Origin: Diplonema papillatum
Taxonomy: Eukaryota; Euglenozoa; Diplonemea; Diplonemida; Diplonemidae
Direction of reading: 5' to 3'
Length of the DNA stretch: 64,000 nt
Assembly: GCA_030068145.1 (NCBI GenBank)
Contig: JAPJBO010000813.1
Coordinates: 39,551 to 103,550, forward strand
In this document: piece by piece, positions 1 to 12,312 of the stretch
Layout of the letters: the number at the start of each line of letters is the position of its first letter
How positions within the stretch are numbered: position 1 is the first letter of the stretch
Made by a program: the position numbers and the translations under genes
Notes under the pieces: generated by a model
Seen by the model: only the letters and a program-made list of their open reading frames with translations
Databases searched by the model: none
Told to the model about the DNA's origin: nothing

Positions 1-367
1 GGACAGTAATACTCCTAGCGGGTAGAACTCAAGTGCGCGTGGACTATCGGAGTGTGCACTTGCCCTGTTTTTCCTCGCAGTGACTACTAGTGAGTGCGGC
101 CACCGACTATTTCTGAACGGCACCGGCGAGAGTATTTTTCAAAGGAGTGTGACAGAGTGTCGTGGGGATCATGAAACTTGGTTTTGGTTGACCCGCAGAC
201 AGTACCACCGAACACATGCAGCTTGGCTCGTTAAGTAGCAGAATATCCTCGGCGCTTGCAAAACATTTCGCAAAAAATGCAGCAGTCCAACAATCATCGC
301 AGTAAAGGTAAGGGCCGGGGGGTGCGGAAAGTGATACCAGCGGACAGGACGCCTTCGGGTGGGCAAG
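1..367 (+). other. 5' flank of the clathrin gene with an upstream ORF
   Basis: No gene was recognised before the clathrin start. An upstream ATG at 277 opens a 37-codon ORF that ends with TAA at 388-390, overlapping the clathrin ATG (368) in another frame. If the transcript starts upstream of 277, this uORF could reduce clathrin translation. A GGTAAG at 308-313 also looks like a splice donor, so a 5' UTR intron cannot be excluded. Transcription start and promoter are not visible. Confidence 0.3.
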
Positions 368-3300
368 ATGGACGGGCCCTTAGTATGTAAGAAGCTGACC
401 AACCTCAACCAAGTTGAAGGGGGTTTGAACCCGAATTCCATTCGATTCACAAATGTGACGATGGAAAGCGACAAGTTCATTTGCATCCGAGACACGTCCA
501 AAGACGGGCAGGGCGCTGACTCGCACAGCATTGTTATCGTCGAATTGACAGAAGAGGGTAAGGCGAAGCCGAGCACCAGGCACAGGATGAACCCGACAGA
601 TGCCACCGTCATGAACCCGGCTTCGAAGGTGCTGGCTCTCCGATCAGGGCAGGACATCCAAATCTTGAACCTCGACATGAAGCTCAGGCTGAAGTCGACC
701 CGCATGAACGAGCCGGTGCAATTCATGAAGTGGATCTCGCCCCAACAAATGGCAATTGTCACGTCTTCGTCAGTTTACCACTGGTCGATGGAAGGCGAGG
801 CCGAGCCCGTCAAGAAGTTCGAGCGTCGAGAGGAGTGCCAGATCCTCAACTACCGAACAGACGAAACACTGTCATGGCTTCTCCTTGTGGGTATCGCAAC
901 CGATGCCGTCCGCAAAGGAAAGGGTATTGTCCAACTTTACTCTGTCGACAAGGACGTGCACACCATCATCGATGGCCATGCCGCTTGCTTCTGCAAGTTC
1001 AAGCTGCCGGGAACTATGCAAACCATCAACCTTCTGTGCATCGCCTCTGGAGGGCCAAGCCCGCAGTGCTTTATCGCTGAGGTGTGCATCTTTTTTTCCT
1101 GTTTTCTCCTAACATCATGTCGTTTCAAGCAGTCCGATGCCTGTTGGCGGCGCTGCTGCAACAAGAGATCGCTGCCGTTTTAATGTAAACGCGCATCACT
1201 GTACCTCACACCCTTTGCGAGGCTGCCCACGACAACGAAAGAGAAAAGTAGAAAAAGGAAAGAAGAAACCAAAACTCCATTCCTTCGAAGAAAAAATTTC
1301 ATACATGAGACGGCAGGCGGCAAATACTCAGCTACGATTTCCCCCCGAGTTCTAAGAAAGTAGAATCGTAGAAAGCCGCCTGACAACACGCTAAAAGTGC
1401 TTGAACCCCCTTATTTATGATTTGTTGTGGTGCTGCCGTGCATTCGTCAAACCACCACGCAGGTTCCGCTGCCGAATCAGCCGATGTCTGGGCAGTTCAA
1501 CAAGGTGACTGTTCCCCTCCCGATTACCGAACCTCAGGACTTCCCGCTGGGCCTGCACGCTGACGAGCCGAAGGGTCTTCTTTACATTCTTTGCCGAAGC
1601 GGGTGGTGCTACGTCATGGACGTGCAGACGGGTACTTTGATCCACCAGGAGAAAGTAAGCGGCTCCCCGGAAAACGTAAACGTCTTCACCTCGGCCAAGC
1701 AGCACCACTACAACGGCGTGCTCAGCGTGAACACGAAAGGTGACGTGATGCTCTGCCACATCAACGAGAAGACGATCGTGCAGTGGGTGCAGCAGCGGCT
1801 CAACAACCAAGCCCTGGCTTTGAGGATTGCCACATCTGCCAATCTGGGGGGCGCAGACGACCTGTTTCGGCAGCGTTTCAACACGTGCCTGCAGAGCATG
1901 CAAATTGAGGCGGCCGTCAAGCTATGCATGGAGGCTCCCCGACAAATGCTGAGGACTCCCGAGGTCCTTCAACGATTCCAACAACTATCGAGCCAGAACG
2001 GGCAGCCAGCGCTGACCGTGTACTTCAAGTTCATGGTTGAGCACTCGAAGTTGAACAAACACGAATCTGTAGAGCTAGTGAAGGTAATGCTCACGAAGCA
2101 GCAGGGTATCGAGTTCGTGAAGAAGTACCTCAACGAGAAGAAGCTCGAAGAGTCCGAAGAACTGGGTGATATCATCGCGAACGCAGACCCACCGCTTGCG
2201 CTGCAGATCTACTACAACGGCAAGGCTCACTGGAAGGTTCTTGCGGTTCTTATTCGACAAAAGAATTGGAAGCATATCATCGAATATGTGAAGAAATCCG
2301 ACGACTGGAAGCCTGACTGGTGCGAGATGCTGGAGCGCGTCGTGTCTATGGGCGACATGGAGGGTGCCTCGAACCTGGCGCAAGCCCTTGCACAGGAGCC
2401 GAACCTTGAACCGCCTCTCGACCACAACAAAATCGTTGAAATGTTTGTCACGAAGACGGCGATCCGCCCCGCGACAGCCTACCTGCTCGAGGTGCTTAAA
2501 GACAACAGCCCGGAATTCGGCGACCTCCAGACCCGCCTTCTCGAAATCAATTTGATGCATTCCCCGGCGACGGTCGCCAACAAGATCTTCGAACTCTGCC
2601 AGCTGTCCCACTATGACGCGAAGAAGATCGCCCCCCTGTGTGAACGGGCGCAGCTGTACCAACGAGCTCTCGAAACATACAACAAGATTCAGCAGGACAC
2701 GGATTACCGCGAGTCGACGTTGAAGAATTTGAAGAGCGTGATTGTGAACACGCATGCCATCCCCCACGAGTGGTTGGTGGAGTTCTTCCAACAGTTGTCC
2801 AAAGACGACGCGTTGGCATGTCTGCAGGAGCTGATGGCGAAGAGCCAAGGCAGCTTCAGACAAGGTGAGCTTCCACCAAACTACAAGATCAGCGTTCGAG
2901 TGGCCGTCAACAACTACCGCGTTCTCGGTACAGAGCCGCTGATCAACTTGTTCCTCAGCTACCAAGCCTTTGATGCGATGTACTACTTCCTGGGCTCCAT
3001 CGTCCGCCCGAACCCCTCCGGAGAAGTGTGCAACGACCCCGAAGTTCACTTCCGCTACATCGAAGCCGCTGCCAACGTGAACCAGCCATCCGAAGTCGAA
3101 AGAATGACACGCGAGTCGCAGTACTACCCCGCGGAGAAGACGAAGAACTTTCTCAAAGAAAAACGGCTCGCCGACCTCTGGCCATTCATCAACGTCTGCG
3201 ATAAGCACGACTACATGGACGAAATGGTGCGCTTCCTCTACGACACCAAGAACTTGGCGTACATTGACATGTATATCCAAAAGAAGGCACCCACAAAGAC

Positions 3301-6300
3301 GCCACTGGTGGTTGGCTCCCTGCTGGACGTAGGCTGCAATGAAGACTACATCAAGCGTCTCATTGTCAGTGTAGGTTCCATGGCCCCTGTCGAAGAGCTT
3401 GTCGCAGAGGTCGAAAAGCGCAACCGTTTGAAGCTGTTGCAAGAATGGCTTGAATCTCGCGTCCACACTAGCCAGGTATGATTGAAACTAATTTGTTTCC
3501 TTGGGTAGCTTACAAAACGGACTACATTATATCCCCTGTGCAGCAGTGCGCTTCACAGCAACGTCAGCATACAGTGCTACCAGCCAAAGCTGCACCACCT
3601 TCGCTCGGGTACAAAAGCAGTACCGACACAGCTACATACTGCGGCAAGCTCGCAAAGAAATTCCGAACGAACGTGGATAGGAGTTAACGGCCCTCCTTGT
3701 CCTGCAGTCCCCCTTGCCTGAGCGGCTCCATTTCATTGCTTCCAATAAACGCGCAGGACAAAAACGTGTACAACGCCCTCGCGAAGATTTATGTCGACAC
3801 CAATCAGAACGGCAAGCAATTCCTTGCTGACAACGTCGGCAAGTACGACGCCGCCGTTGTCGGGAAGTACTGCGAAAACAGAGACCCGAGCCTCGCGGTC
3901 CTTTGCTACGAGCGAGGCGATTGCGACAAAGAGCTCGTCGAAGTGACGAGCAGAAACGGCATGTTCAAGCACCAGGTATCGTGTCATTCTTTCGCACACA
4001 AATATAGGACCTTCTTGCTTTTTTATCCTGCAAGTTGCAGATGCCGCATGGGCATTGTCTTGGGAACCGGAAAACCTGACGTACTGCACAAACCTTAGTC
4101 CCGAAAATGGTGTTCGAAAAATTGGTGTGACAAGAAAATAGCCAGCCAGGCAGCATAGTGTCTTGAGCCGAATTTCGAAGGACTGACAACCCGCCCAGAT
4201 GACCCTTAGGAGAGGAGTCGCAGAATCCGTGAACGTGGCAAGTGGGCTGTCCTGCATTCAGGACGTTCCTCCCTTGCCAAGAACTTCATACACGCGCCAC
4301 AAAACACACACAGTCGCGGTACTTGGTCAGCCGCAAGGATCCGGAGCTCTGGGAATTCGTGTTGGAGTCTGAGGAGCAGGAACAATACAGAAAGAGTCTG
4401 ATCGATGCTGTCGTCGCGACCGCGCTTCCCGAAGCCAAGCAAGCGGAAGAAGTCTCCGTCACCGTCCGCGCCTTCATGAAGGCCAACCTCCCCGAGCATC
4501 TCACCACCCTGCTAGAAAAGATCATCCTCCACGGGGATGACAGATCTGAATTCAGGAGCAACAAGTATGCACTTTCCCCGGAACAGTTTGTAGCAGGTTA
4601 CCACCTTAGTTTACCTGCCAGGACATACGGTGAAAGAATGTAACGTGCAGCCACTCCGATTCTCCAGGGCGGTACTCTCACTCTTCAACAAATCTTCAGG
4701 TACCTGCAGAACTTGCTCGTGCTGACGGCCATCAAGGCAACTCCCAACAAGGTCATGGACTACGTGCAACGCCTCGAGCACTTCGACGCGAAAGACATCG
4801 CAGAGATCGCCAGCAAAGCGGGATTGTACGAAGAAGCGTTCACTGTGTACAAGAAGCAGGGCATGAACGCAGAGGCTGCCGAGGTGCTGCTGCAAGACAT
4901 TCAGAACCTCGACCGGGCGAGGGACTTCGCCGAGAAGGTCAAGATGCCCGAAGTATACGCCTCCGTCGGGCGCGCCGAGCTGCAGAAGGGCGACATTCCG
5001 AACGCGATTTCGTTCTTCATCAAGGCAGACGACGCTTCGCATGCGTCCGAAGTCATCGCAGCCGTCGTTTCGTCCGGCGAGAAGGAGCGCTACTCGGACC
5101 TCGTCAAGTTCTTGAACATGGCCCGGTCGGGTACGAAGATGAAGAGTATGCTTTTTCATGACACGCAACCTTTTTCGGCTAATTTCTTGCTGTCGGGGTA
5201 CCTCAAGCTGAATTCTCATGTCGCTAATCTGTGATTCCCAATGTTAAACCCACCTCTTTCAACGCAGGCGAATCTATTGACACGGAGCTCTGCTATGCAT
5301 ACTGCGTCACTAACCGCCTCGTCGACTTGGAGGACTTCCTCAAGCAAGCACACCTGGCAAAGGTCGGAGAAGTGGGTATGAGATGCTACAGCGAAAAGCT
5401 GTACGATGCTGCGAAGACGTGCTTCCAAACTGTATGCTACTTGCGTTTGAGGGTACTTGGTCCACACTTTTTCGTGGGGAGGGAAGTTCAGAAGCTCAGG
5501 GAACGGGAGGTTCTCAAATTCAATCTCTTTGAATTCAAGAGTGCTGCAAAGACTCGCCTACACAAAACATCTACACCAACCATAGGTCTCGAACTTCCCA
5601 ATGCTGGCCAAGACGCACCTGAAGCTCGGTCAGTATCAAATGGCAATCGATGCGGCGGGTAGGACGAACTCCATCAGCACATGGAAAGAGGTTCGCTTAC
5701 TTTTATCTTTGATGATGAATGCGCAGCAGAGAGGTGCAAGCGAGGAAACATGCAACGTCATAATGATTATTTGTACATCCCCCAACTGGCACTTCGTAAC
5801 GCGGTAGCATGATGTCACAACCGACCCGTAAAACAGGTGTGCTACGCATGTGTCGATGCCGGCGAGTTCCGACTCGCAGGAATTGCGGCTCAGAACGTCG
5901 TCGTTGTCGCCGATGAACTCAACGAAATCATCCGTTTCTTCGAGGAACGAGGCCACATTGACGAGTTGATCTCACTTATGAAGCAGGGCTTGACTCACGA
6001 AAGAGCGCATGTCGGAATGTTCACTGAGCTCGGTATCTTGTACGCCAAGTACAAGAGTGACAAGCTCATGGAGCATATCAAGCTGTGGAAGGCCCGCATG
6101 AACAGCCACAAGTTGGTCGTTATCTGCGAGCAATACCACCACTGGGCTGAGATTCGGTACATCCACTGCAAAAATGAAGAATGGGACGCCGCGGCACGCG
6201 TCATGGTCGACCACTCGGTTTTGGCGTGGGATCACGAAGTCTTCAAGGATACCATTGCCAAGGTTTCGAGCCAAGAGCTTTGCTACAACGGCGTCAATTT

Positions 6301-7386
6301 CTATCTGGAAGAACATCCGGACTTGGTCAACGACCTCCTCCTCACCATCATCAAGCGAGTCGATCCAGACAGGATCGTGGTTGAAGTCCAGGGAAAGTGC
6401 CGGACCAGCAACTTCGACTTTATCTCTGTTGTGCGGCCGTACCTCGAGTCTGTGCAAGAAGGCAACCACGCGAAGGTCAACGAGGCACTCAACAAGCTTT
6501 ACATCGAAGAAGAAGACTATGAGTCGCTCAAGCAGTCGTTGGAGAACTACGATGCGGTCGACCAGGTTGAGTTGGCAGAACAGCTGGACCAACACGATCT
6601 GCTTGAAATGAGAAGAGTAGCCTCCTGGTTGTACCAGAAAAACGGCAAGTTCAGCCAGGCTATCGAATGCTCGAAGAGGGACAAGCTCTATCACGATGCC
6701 ACAAAAACGGCTGCCTTGTCCGGCGACAAGGAAGTTGTCGAGAAGCTTGTCAGGTTCTTCACTGACAACAACTTGCACGAGTGCTTCTCTGCGTGTCTCT
6801 ACACTTGCTACGAGTATGTGTTTGCCTTAATTGTCTTTGCAAGGGTGAGGCTGAGATGGTCCTTCTGGTGCATAGCTCTGCGCAGAACCGTTCTGCTCTG
6901 CTACCCTTTCTATGGGTTGTATTGAAATCTCTGAAGGAACAGGCAAAATGCGTCGAACACACGCTTACCGGGTAAACAAACACGCAGGTACATCCAGCCG
7001 GACGTGGCTCTGGAACTGGCGTGGCGCCACAAGGTTTACGACTTTGCGATGCCGTACATTGTCCAGGTGCTCAAAGAGTACATTGACAAGATCGACGATG
7101 TTTGCGCGCAGCTGAAGAGTGCAAAGGAGCAGGTATGCAATCTTCAACCCCCAGTTGGTGCCAACGAAGAATATGCAAGCATTTGGACTCACACGGTCGA
7201 TGCTGATGGAGTGCGCGATTCCCCCGGTAATGAAGCCGGTTGTTCCTTAGTACCGTAGTACCACACACTCAGGCCGCAAAACACGTTTCTGGAAACCAAA
7301 TGCCGCAGCAGACGGCTGCACCTCTGATGATCTCCAGCCAGGGGTACGGAGGCTACCAGCAAAACCAGTCGTATGGTGGGTACTAA
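368..7386 (+). CDS. CLTC: Clathrin heavy chain (10 exons)
   Basis: Coat protein of clathrin-coated vesicles, forming triskelia at the plasma membrane, trans-Golgi and endosomes. Exons by frame and splice sites: 368-1081, 1463-3475, 3757-3975, 4314-4564, 4700-5145, 5268-5431, 5586-5690, 5837-6813, 6988-7132, 7273-7386. The product is about 1715 aa, against 1675 in human. ATG 368 places the TMESDKF motif at the same distance from the start as in animals. An N-terminal beta-propeller (about 1-340) is followed by alpha-solenoid clathrin repeats. Hallmarks include [43 protein letters not shown] and the C-terminal DFAMPY segment. The tail is GYGG/Q-rich; the Hsc70-binding QLMLT box is not exact (PLMIS at best). 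Introns are 122-381 nt and most donors are GTATGY. Identification is certain; individual junctions are very likely because every exon joins in frame with family continuity. Confidence 0.96.
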
Positions 7387-9640
7387 GCAGCAGGGCGCGA
7401 GCATGTGCAGCCATGACAGCAGCTATGTGCGTTGGCGCGACTTATGAATAGATCCCCGTTCTATCCAACGACTTGCGGATCACGCCTACACATGCTGATG
7501 TATTTAGTCTTTGTTTTCTCTGTCGGGCAAAACAAGGACACGAGCACAGTCCTGGGAACGTGCATTTCCAGCTTTCTTCATCCTGTTCAATTTCTTCTTT
7601 TTTCGTCGTGTTTCGTCGACTTTCAAGCCTGGGCCTTGCCTCCTCTTCTAAACTGGTTTTAGTGCGGCTCTCGTACCTGTGTTCCACTTGTCGCAACCAC
7701 GAGTTTGGTTGAATGTCATCCCTTTCGCTGTCTGGCGGCGACCTTGTAGAGTTGTGTGATGTCACAGAGCAATATAGGGAATGGCCTCTTCACTCGGTGG
7801 GGTGTGCCTTTGGACATGTACAAGGAAGCTAGGGATGAAGCAAAGTGCTGCGAATGAGTCATCGCTCAACGTACCCCGTTTTTCAATGCGGTTCACCAGG
7901 TGCTTCAAAGAAAATAGTCGGGCACTCTATTTTTGCGTCAGGAGGGGTGTCTTGCTTTCTTGAGTGCAGCGCGTTGAGCCTTATCGTCCAGGGTACAGTC
8001 TTTTGCGTATGGGGTCGTCGCCAGCAGCTTTTGCTTGTTCTTCCATAATTTCTGTCGACCGAGCGCTTTTCTCGTCCTGTATTTTCTTTCTCTCACTCAA
8101 AGTTAAGCGCTAGCACTTTACCCGATGCGGTACAAGCACTCCTTTCACGTTCCGAACGGCTGCACCTTCGAGGCCAAAGTTGCCTTGTCAACGAGGCAGA
8201 GGTGAACGAACCACCGCACCTCCCCACCCCTCACCGCGTACCTTCACCCCCAGAATCTCGTTCTGTTTTCACTTTTCTTCCATTTTCTTAGTTTTTGTGG
8301 TACTACCGCGCAGGCCAGACCGCCGTCTTGTCATCCATCACCGCCTGCCACTGTTGGCGCGGGTTGACCCGAACAGCATGAGAGCGAATCTTGTGAACGG
8401 TCTCTGTAGGGCAGCTCATTTTTGAGGTGGAGATCGGGGTACAACACCGCTGCTGAAGGAAGCGGGAGGGTGGTAGTACGGTTCGATATCCTGGGACGAC
8501 GCGTGCTCCGTAAATTCTTTGAAGTGACGCGGCTGGACCGGGCAACTCTGCCCGTAGACTTCGCACCACGCAACCAGTGACTTTCTCTCTTCGCGTTCTT
8601 TCCTGTTTTGCTACTTGTACACCCCCTCTCCCTCGCTGAACGAAGGGGACTCCTCGGTCGAAGTTCTAGAGTTCGCGCCTGCACTACCGACTATGTTCCA
8701 TGATGCAAGAATGCGAAAGATAGGTGCAAAGATATTGCTCGTCGCAGCCACACGCAGCCGCTAAAGGGGCACCGGCACCCTCGCCAAAGCTTGCTGTCTC
8801 CGTCCTTCTATTTTCCCCCCCCAAACCCCGAACGCAATAAGCGTTGCTTTTTCTTTTCTAACTTTTCTCCAGTTTCGTACAACAGCTGAAGGTTGAGGGT
8901 TGAGCATCCTGTATTACGGCCACCAGATCCCGTGATGACGTTTCGAACCGCGGCTCGAAATGTAGCTCACGCTCTCCGCTCTTTCGTAGTTGCAAACTGC
9001 AGGCTATCCCGAGCTACGACGACATCTTTGCACTCTATAGTTTCCTTCTTCTCTCTTAACACTCTTTTTTGCATGGGTCGCAAGAATTCTTCACTCCTCC
9101 CGTGAGAAAAACGTCAGTTCTTTGTCACGCAAACGCGGTTTCCAGACGTCTTAGACTCGGATGAACCCGAAGTAGACTCCGAACAACTCTTTAGACGTTG
9201 GCACTTCTTTATCTGCCTAGTGTTGCTTTTTTGCAACACACAGGACCGCATACACTTTCAGCGATGACTCATTCCTGCGACCGATGTAAAATAATCATGT
9301 TCCCACTGAATAGAGGAAAAAAGCACTTGTTCTTTTATTTTTTGGCCACGAGTGCCGGGAAAAACTTGAGTGCTTTTTCCCTCTATGTACACAGTGAATA
9401 CATAGCTATTTCTCACCGCGGGTCTCTCTGCGTCTTTTCTATTTATTTTCGGCATTCTTTTGTCTCTGCACCGTCGAACTCGTTTTGTCGCAGAACTCGA
9501 ACCAAGGGTGTCTTCCAGAGGAGCTCTTTTCTTTCTCTGCCTTATTGTTCTTTCTTCTTTTCGTTTCCCCCTTCCAAGAGTTTCTATGTTCCAACTTGGT
9601 AGTCACCGCTCCTTTCCCTCTGAATTTTGTATCGATTCTA
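7387..9640. other. Gene-free stretch downstream of clathrin
   Basis: Only short ORFs in all frames, pyrimidine-rich in places, with no recognisable protein, RNA gene or clear repeat. It probably holds the clathrin 3' UTR and intergenic DNA. Confidence 0.5.
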
Positions 9641-9665
9641 GCCACCTGGTCTGGGCTCCTGGTAA

Positions 9666-9720
9666 GTTCCCCGAAATTCCCCGACACTTCCCCGCAACTC
9701 CCCGAAACTCCCCGATACTC
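9666..9720. repeat. CCCCGAWACT short tandem array (left copy)
   Basis: About five imperfect copies of a roughly 10-bp unit of the type ACTCCCCGAA. The same array recurs in the same orientation at 11841-11920. The block CACCTGGTCTGGG lies beside the left array, and the related CCAGGTGGTCTGGG beside the right one, so the two arrays look like the edges of one repeat-bounded segment. Confidence 0.7.
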
Positions 9721-9753
9721 AGCCCGATTTTTTGTGGGAAAAAGTGGGGCTGC

Positions 9754-9890
9754 CGGTGGGTGGGCAGGTGTACAGGTTGGTAGTTGAGTGGACAGATGGG
9801 TGGATGGTGGTGGGCAGGTCGGTGGATGGGTGAACAGGTGGGTAGTTGGGTAGACGGGTGCGGGCAAGTGGGTGAGGTGTGGAGGTAGGT
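9754..9890. repeat. GGTG/GGGT-rich low-complexity tract
   Basis: Degenerate short-period G/T-rich sequence built from GTGG, GGTG and GTAG steps. It explains the Pro/Thr/His-rich minus-strand ORFs here, which I do not regard as genes. Confidence 0.6.
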
Positions 9891-10895
9891 GTGCTAGTGT
9901 GCTTCGGACGCGGCTCTCTTGAGCCGTCCGTGTTCCTCCTCCTCCGATCCTCTTCCTCTACTAACCGGATGCATCTACTGTAGCTTGGACTCCTGGGCAG
10001 TTGTTGAGGCACACCCTTCAGCCTGCGGATTCGGAGGGCCTCAAGGCGAACCAGCAGTTGCTGGAAAACCTGCAGGACCTGCCTTTGAGTCCTTGGACAC
10101 AGGGAGGAGTCTGAACAGGACGCGTCGTGTAGGTTCAACCATCATCTGACTCTTCTGTTTGCGGTTGCAACCTTCGGTACCACGAGTTTGCCATTCTTAT
10201 GTCAAACTCTCCAATCCCCTCTTGGGTTTTGGTTTGGGCAAAAAGTATTCGCGCCCGCCATCTCCCGATGACCTTCCCACTTCTGACCACGCTGCAGCAG
10301 TCACGTGTAAACCGGGCAGACCCAGTCGTCCCCCATCTGGTCCCGAACGACGAGCACCGCTCCTGCACCCGAGTTTAGCCTTCGATGATTGGAAGCCGCA
10401 TCGGAAACAGTGGGTCAACCCATCCCGGAATTCTGAATTCGTGCACCCGGTTGAAAGGAGTGTCCACTTCGGAGTCCACGTTCACTTATGTGGGGAGTTG
10501 TAGAGTACGGGAGGAACCGGAAATCTCCGGAAAGATGGTACCCGCATTCCAACTCGTCTCGGGAATGGTCAGTCGACGACCGTATGCAGGTGGGTGGAGG
10601 CCCTGGGACTGCGAAGGTGTGACCACCCCATAAGGAGGACTCTCTATCTTGCGTTATCTCTCTGTCCCAGTCGCCATAGCAACCGTATCCTTGGCCAAGC
10701 ATCATCCTGCAACCCTGCTTTCGGATGGCCATCGTGCCTCTCATTTTGGTTATCAACCTTACTCCTCGCTCGAATTGCCGTCTTCGACCGTAGCTGCCCC
10801 TGGTCCTGGTGGTTAGGGTTAGCATGCAAAGAGCCTGTGGCGATAATCTGCATCTGCTCTCTTTCGTGACTACCTCTTCGTGCTACCTCTCTTCG
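9891..10895. other. Repeat-derived flank of the frameshifted Cys/His-rich copy
   Basis: No gene is seen. The stretch from about 10590 (GGAGGCCCTGGGACTG) resembles 41041-41090 of the element at 39513-42986. 10821-10854 matches the reverse complement of the sequence just downstream of that element's ORF (about 42602-42635). The stretch is therefore transposon-like flank rather than unique host sequence. Confidence 0.5.
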
Positions 10896-11620
10896 TCACT
10901 GGTACCTTATCTTGACCTCTGCCCGCCGCGGAGTGCACGTCTCTGTCTTCGATGATGGCGAGTCCTTACGCCGCCGCTTCGTTGCAGCGGCCGTCCTAGT
11001 GTCGTCGCCTTGTCTTCGGCGTTCTCGATGGCGGTGTTGGCGCCGGCATCCGCCGCTTCCCTTGTGGCGCTTTGGGCCGATGGTCGCAGCCTGCGTCTCG
11101 ACTTCGGTGTCGCTTCGGGCGTCCCCAGGGGCGAAGGCCCGCGCTTCCGTCTCTTTGCCGCCGACTCCGCACATCGGCATATCGTGCTGCAGGCAGGCAT
11201 CCGCGGTGTGCAGCATTCCGCGATCGTCTTGCACGTCCCGCACTGCGTCATCCTGTGCTTCTCGCAATACTTCACGGCGAGGCCGTCCCCTGTCGCGTGG
11301 TGTGCCTCGGCAGCAGCGCGCTACCGACGCTTGCCGATGCTTGCACTCTTCGCATTTCGCTTTGTGATGTCTCGTGCACACTCTCTCGTCCTTGGTGGTG
11401 GCCTGGGCACATGCACTGGGTCTCCGCCGCCCACTAAATTTACCCTCTTCTGCCCCTTCTTGCCGGAGGTGCCGTCTTCGAAGGCGTCCCACCAGCACGT
11501 CCGCCCATACGTGGAAAATACGTCCATCCCCCAGACCTCATCATTGAAGGCGTGCCTGTTCGTCCCCAGCTGCGACTCGAGCACGAGCATTGTCTCTGTA
11601 CCCGCACGACCTCTGGTGGA
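10896..11620 (-). pseudogene. Frameshifted copy of the triple Cys/His-module protein
   Basis: Read on the minus strand, three frames carry consecutive pieces resembling the intact ORF at 40930-42588. One piece has ETMLVLESQLGT and EVWGMDVF (intact: ETMEVLETQLTT, EAWGMDLF). A second has VCTRHHKAKCEECK (intact: VCHEHQKVKCDVCK). A third has YCEKHRMTQCGTCKTIAECC (intact: FCAQHRLTQCATCKTIAECC). The pieces lie in the right order but need at least two frame changes, and the third Cys module is broken. I call it a decayed paralogue. CCCCGAWACT arrays lie on both sides of its region, whereas the intact copy is associated with CGATTACACT arrays. Exact ends are approximate. Confidence 0.7.
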
Positions 11621-11840
11621 ACAGTTCCTGCTCTCCTTGCCGCAGCGGATCCTGTCGCTACCTGTGTCAAACCGTGCCAACCTGTACCTCCCAGTCTGAC
11701 CTTCCTTCTCAGCCTCTATCTTCGTCTTCGGGGCATAGCCAAACACGGGACCGCTCTGCGCAAGGTAGGGCCATAGTAGCGTAGCCCCCTCCCCGCCTTC
11801 GCCAAGGCCGGCTGCAGGGAAAGTGGTCGCCACAAGGAAA

Positions 11841-11920
11841 TACCCCGAAACTCCCCGAATTTCCCCGAAACTCCCCGAAACTCCCCGATACTCCCCGATA
11901 CTCCCCGATACTCCCCGATA
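11841..11920. repeat. CCCCGAWACT short tandem array (right copy)
   Basis: Eight to nine near-identical copies of a 10-bp unit alternating ACTCCCCGAA and ACTCCCCGAT. It lies just upstream of the frameshifted minus-strand copy, the position the CTACACTCTA/CGATTACACT array takes relative to the intact ORF at 41.3 kb. Confidence 0.85.
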
Positions 11921-12312
11921 TTTTCGTCTGGACCAGGTGGTCTGGGGCTGCACGGAACAAATTCTAGCCCGACGATTCTAGACACAACATCACTGTCAAC
12001 TGTCAACCGGGGATATGCGGTGGATCTACTTATTGTAGCAGCACGGAAAGAAGTGAGGAGATCGGAACCTCCCCGGAGAGATGGTCCCTGACTCTATCTC
12101 GTCTCCCTCTTTCTCTACCATTGAACGACGAGTGCGACTTCAGTGGTGTAGGAGTCTGTACAGCAAGTGGACCCGCAAGGGACATGTTCTGCAGCAGTGC
12201 CGCTCGGTAGAGAAGTAGTGCATCGCTGAGAAGCACGGTTTGCGAGTTTTATGCAAAACTCGGAATTGTGAGTCTTCAAACACACCTATCTAACCACAAG
12301 CAGGAGGAGACT

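Noticed and set aside
2075-3466. 463-codon minus-strand ORF inside clathrin
   Set aside because: Shadow of the clathrin exon; the plus frame is clearly the family protein.
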